14,816 nucleotides of DNA, taken from NCBI GenBank assembly GCA_002746275.1, contig NVWR01000006.1, positions 38,778 through 53,593 on the forward strand, given 5' to 3'. The stretch comes from Rhodobiaceae bacterium. GTDB taxonomy: Bacteria; Pseudomonadota; Alphaproteobacteria; Parvibaculales; Parvibaculaceae. Shown here one piece after another: positions 14,131 through 14,816 of the stretch (its first letter is position 1; every line of letters begins with the position of its first letter). The notes below the pieces were generated by a model that was not told the DNA's origin, searched no databases, and saw only the letters and a program-made list of their open reading frames with translations. Both the position numbers and the translations under genes were made by a program.

Positions 14131-14177
14131 ACCAGCTCGGGGGTGGATCCAATCGCGGTGTTTAGAGGAAAAATCGC

Positions 14178-14816
14178 ATGTTTCCCATTTCAGATGATAA
14201 TCCGACGGCTGTGCGTCCATACGTTACCTGGGCGATAATCGTTGCCTGTACTTTGGTTTTCATCTGGCAGAGCGGGTTGCCGCCGTCAGCGACCGAGGTG
14301 GTTTTTCTCACCTATGGTGCCGTTCCAGCACACATTTTCGAGCCGGAAGCCGCTGCCAATTTTCGTGTGCTGCCTGAATTGACGTTGATCACCAGCCAAT
14401 ACCTGCATGGCGGCGTCATGCATCTGTTTGGCAATATGCTCTATCTCTACATTTTTGGAGACAATATTGAAGCTGCCATGGGGCGCCTGCGGTTTTTCAT
14501 TTTTTACACTGTTGCGGGTATCGCAGCTGCTCTCAGCCATGCCCTGTTGGTGACATCATCTGAAATTCCACTGGTTGGTGCCAGCGGGGCGATTTCAGGT
14601 GTACTGGGCGCCTATCTGGTGCTCTATCCCCACGCGCGCATTCGCGTTCTGTTTATTCTTCTGCCATTGCCGATCTTCCGGATATTTGCGATCCGTGCCG
14701 TTTTCGTTCTGGGCATCTGGTTTGGCATACAGTTTGTCAGTGCGGCGATGAGTACAACCGGCCAAGGCGGCGTCGCGTTCTGGGCGCATGTCGGGGGCTT
14801 TGTGGCAGGCATTGTC
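14178..14816 (+). CDS. Rhomboid-family intramembrane serine protease (3' truncated)
   Basis: An open frame from ATG 14178 (GAGGA at 14165-14169) runs to the window edge; 213 residues are visible. It has the rhomboid core in order: HGGVMHLFGNMLYL with H77, H82 and oxyanion N86; the catalytic serine S136 in GASGAISGVLGAY; and the catalytic histidine H204 in WAHVGGF. Hydrophobic segments before and between these motifs (about residues 15-31, 81-95, 105-125, 133-151, 156-165 and 172-190) fit a six-helix protease, with the last helix starting at the edge. The catalytic Ser-His dyad is intact, so it should cleave membrane proteins within the bilayer. It is divergent from the TonB receptor. The substrate is unknown. 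The true length and any C-terminal extension lie outside the window. Confidence 0.9.
   Translation, partial: MFPISDDNPTAVRPYVTWAIIVACTLVFIWQSGLPPSATEVVFLTYGAVPAHIFEPEAAANFRVLPELTLITSQYLHGGVMHLFGNMLYLYIFGDNIEAAMGRLRFFIFYTVAGIAAALSHALLVTSSEIPLVGASGAISGVLGAYLVLYPHARIRVLFILLPLPIFRIFAIRAVFVLGIWFGIQFVSAAMSTTGQGGVAFWAHVGGFVAGIV

Noticed and set aside
14286..14540. Antisense open frame of 84 codons at the right edge
   Set aside because: The plus strand there encodes an unmistakable rhomboid protease with its catalytic motifs, running off the window.
1..14816. Mobile elements, phage genes, CRISPR arrays, tRNA or rRNA genes and defence systems
   Set aside because: No transposase, integrase, spaced direct repeats, RNA-gene signatures or nuclease/toxin modules were seen; every substantial stretch is occupied by housekeeping-like or metabolic genes.

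Overview
The window is a compact bacterial chromosomal segment of ordinary, moderately high GC. All spacers are shorter than about 190 bases, and I see no tRNA, rRNA, CRISPR array, transposase, phage gene or attachment site. The gene mix (paired acyl-CoA dehydrogenases, a crotonase, a QmcA-type SPFH protein with NfeD, a TonB-dependent receptor, an ArsR/SRPBCC pair) points to a Gram-negative proteobacterium. An aerobic, lipid- or hydrophobic-carbon-degrading alphaproteobacterium, perhaps a marine Rhodobiaceae/Parvibaculum-like lineage, fits best. That placement is an inference from gene content, not a measurement.

Left region (1-3009, + strand): the 3' part of a periplasmic substrate-binding protein (SsuA/NMT1-THI5 type), cut by the window edge, is followed one base later by a complete membrane-anchored GGDEF-EAL protein. 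No ABC permease or ATPase follows. The pair looks like a ligand-sensing c-di-GMP module rather than a transporter, and this is the most interesting feature here.

Region 3125-6653 (+): two acyl-CoA dehydrogenase genes overlap by one base. The first carries the canonical flavin/CoA motif and the second lacks it, the pattern of an obligate heteromeric dehydrogenase (FadE26/FadE27-like). After a 140-base spacer with two small inverted repeats comes a medium-chain zinc alcohol dehydrogenase without the structural-zinc cysteines, ended by a strong intrinsic terminator.

Region 6834-8271 (+): a QmcA/stomatin-type SPFH membrane protein and its usual NfeD partner form a two-gene operon.

Region 8356-9621 (+): a tightly overlapped three-gene operon encodes an exported cupin-like protein, an ArsR-family repressor without cysteines and an AHSA1/SRPBCC protein. 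Its promoter is near-consensus. One TACC-N4-GGTA palindrome lies between -35 and -10 and another at the expected transcription start, all framed by an 11-bp inverted repeat that runs into the cupin start codon. This looks like an autoregulated operon.

Region 9647-14035 (- strand): reading leftward, a TonB-dependent receptor, a ClsA-type cardiolipin synthase and a crotonase-fold protein lacking one of the two hydratase glutamates are closely spaced and may be co-transcribed. Divergent from the receptor, at the right edge, starts a rhomboid-family intramembrane serine protease (14178 onward) whose 3' end is cut by the window.
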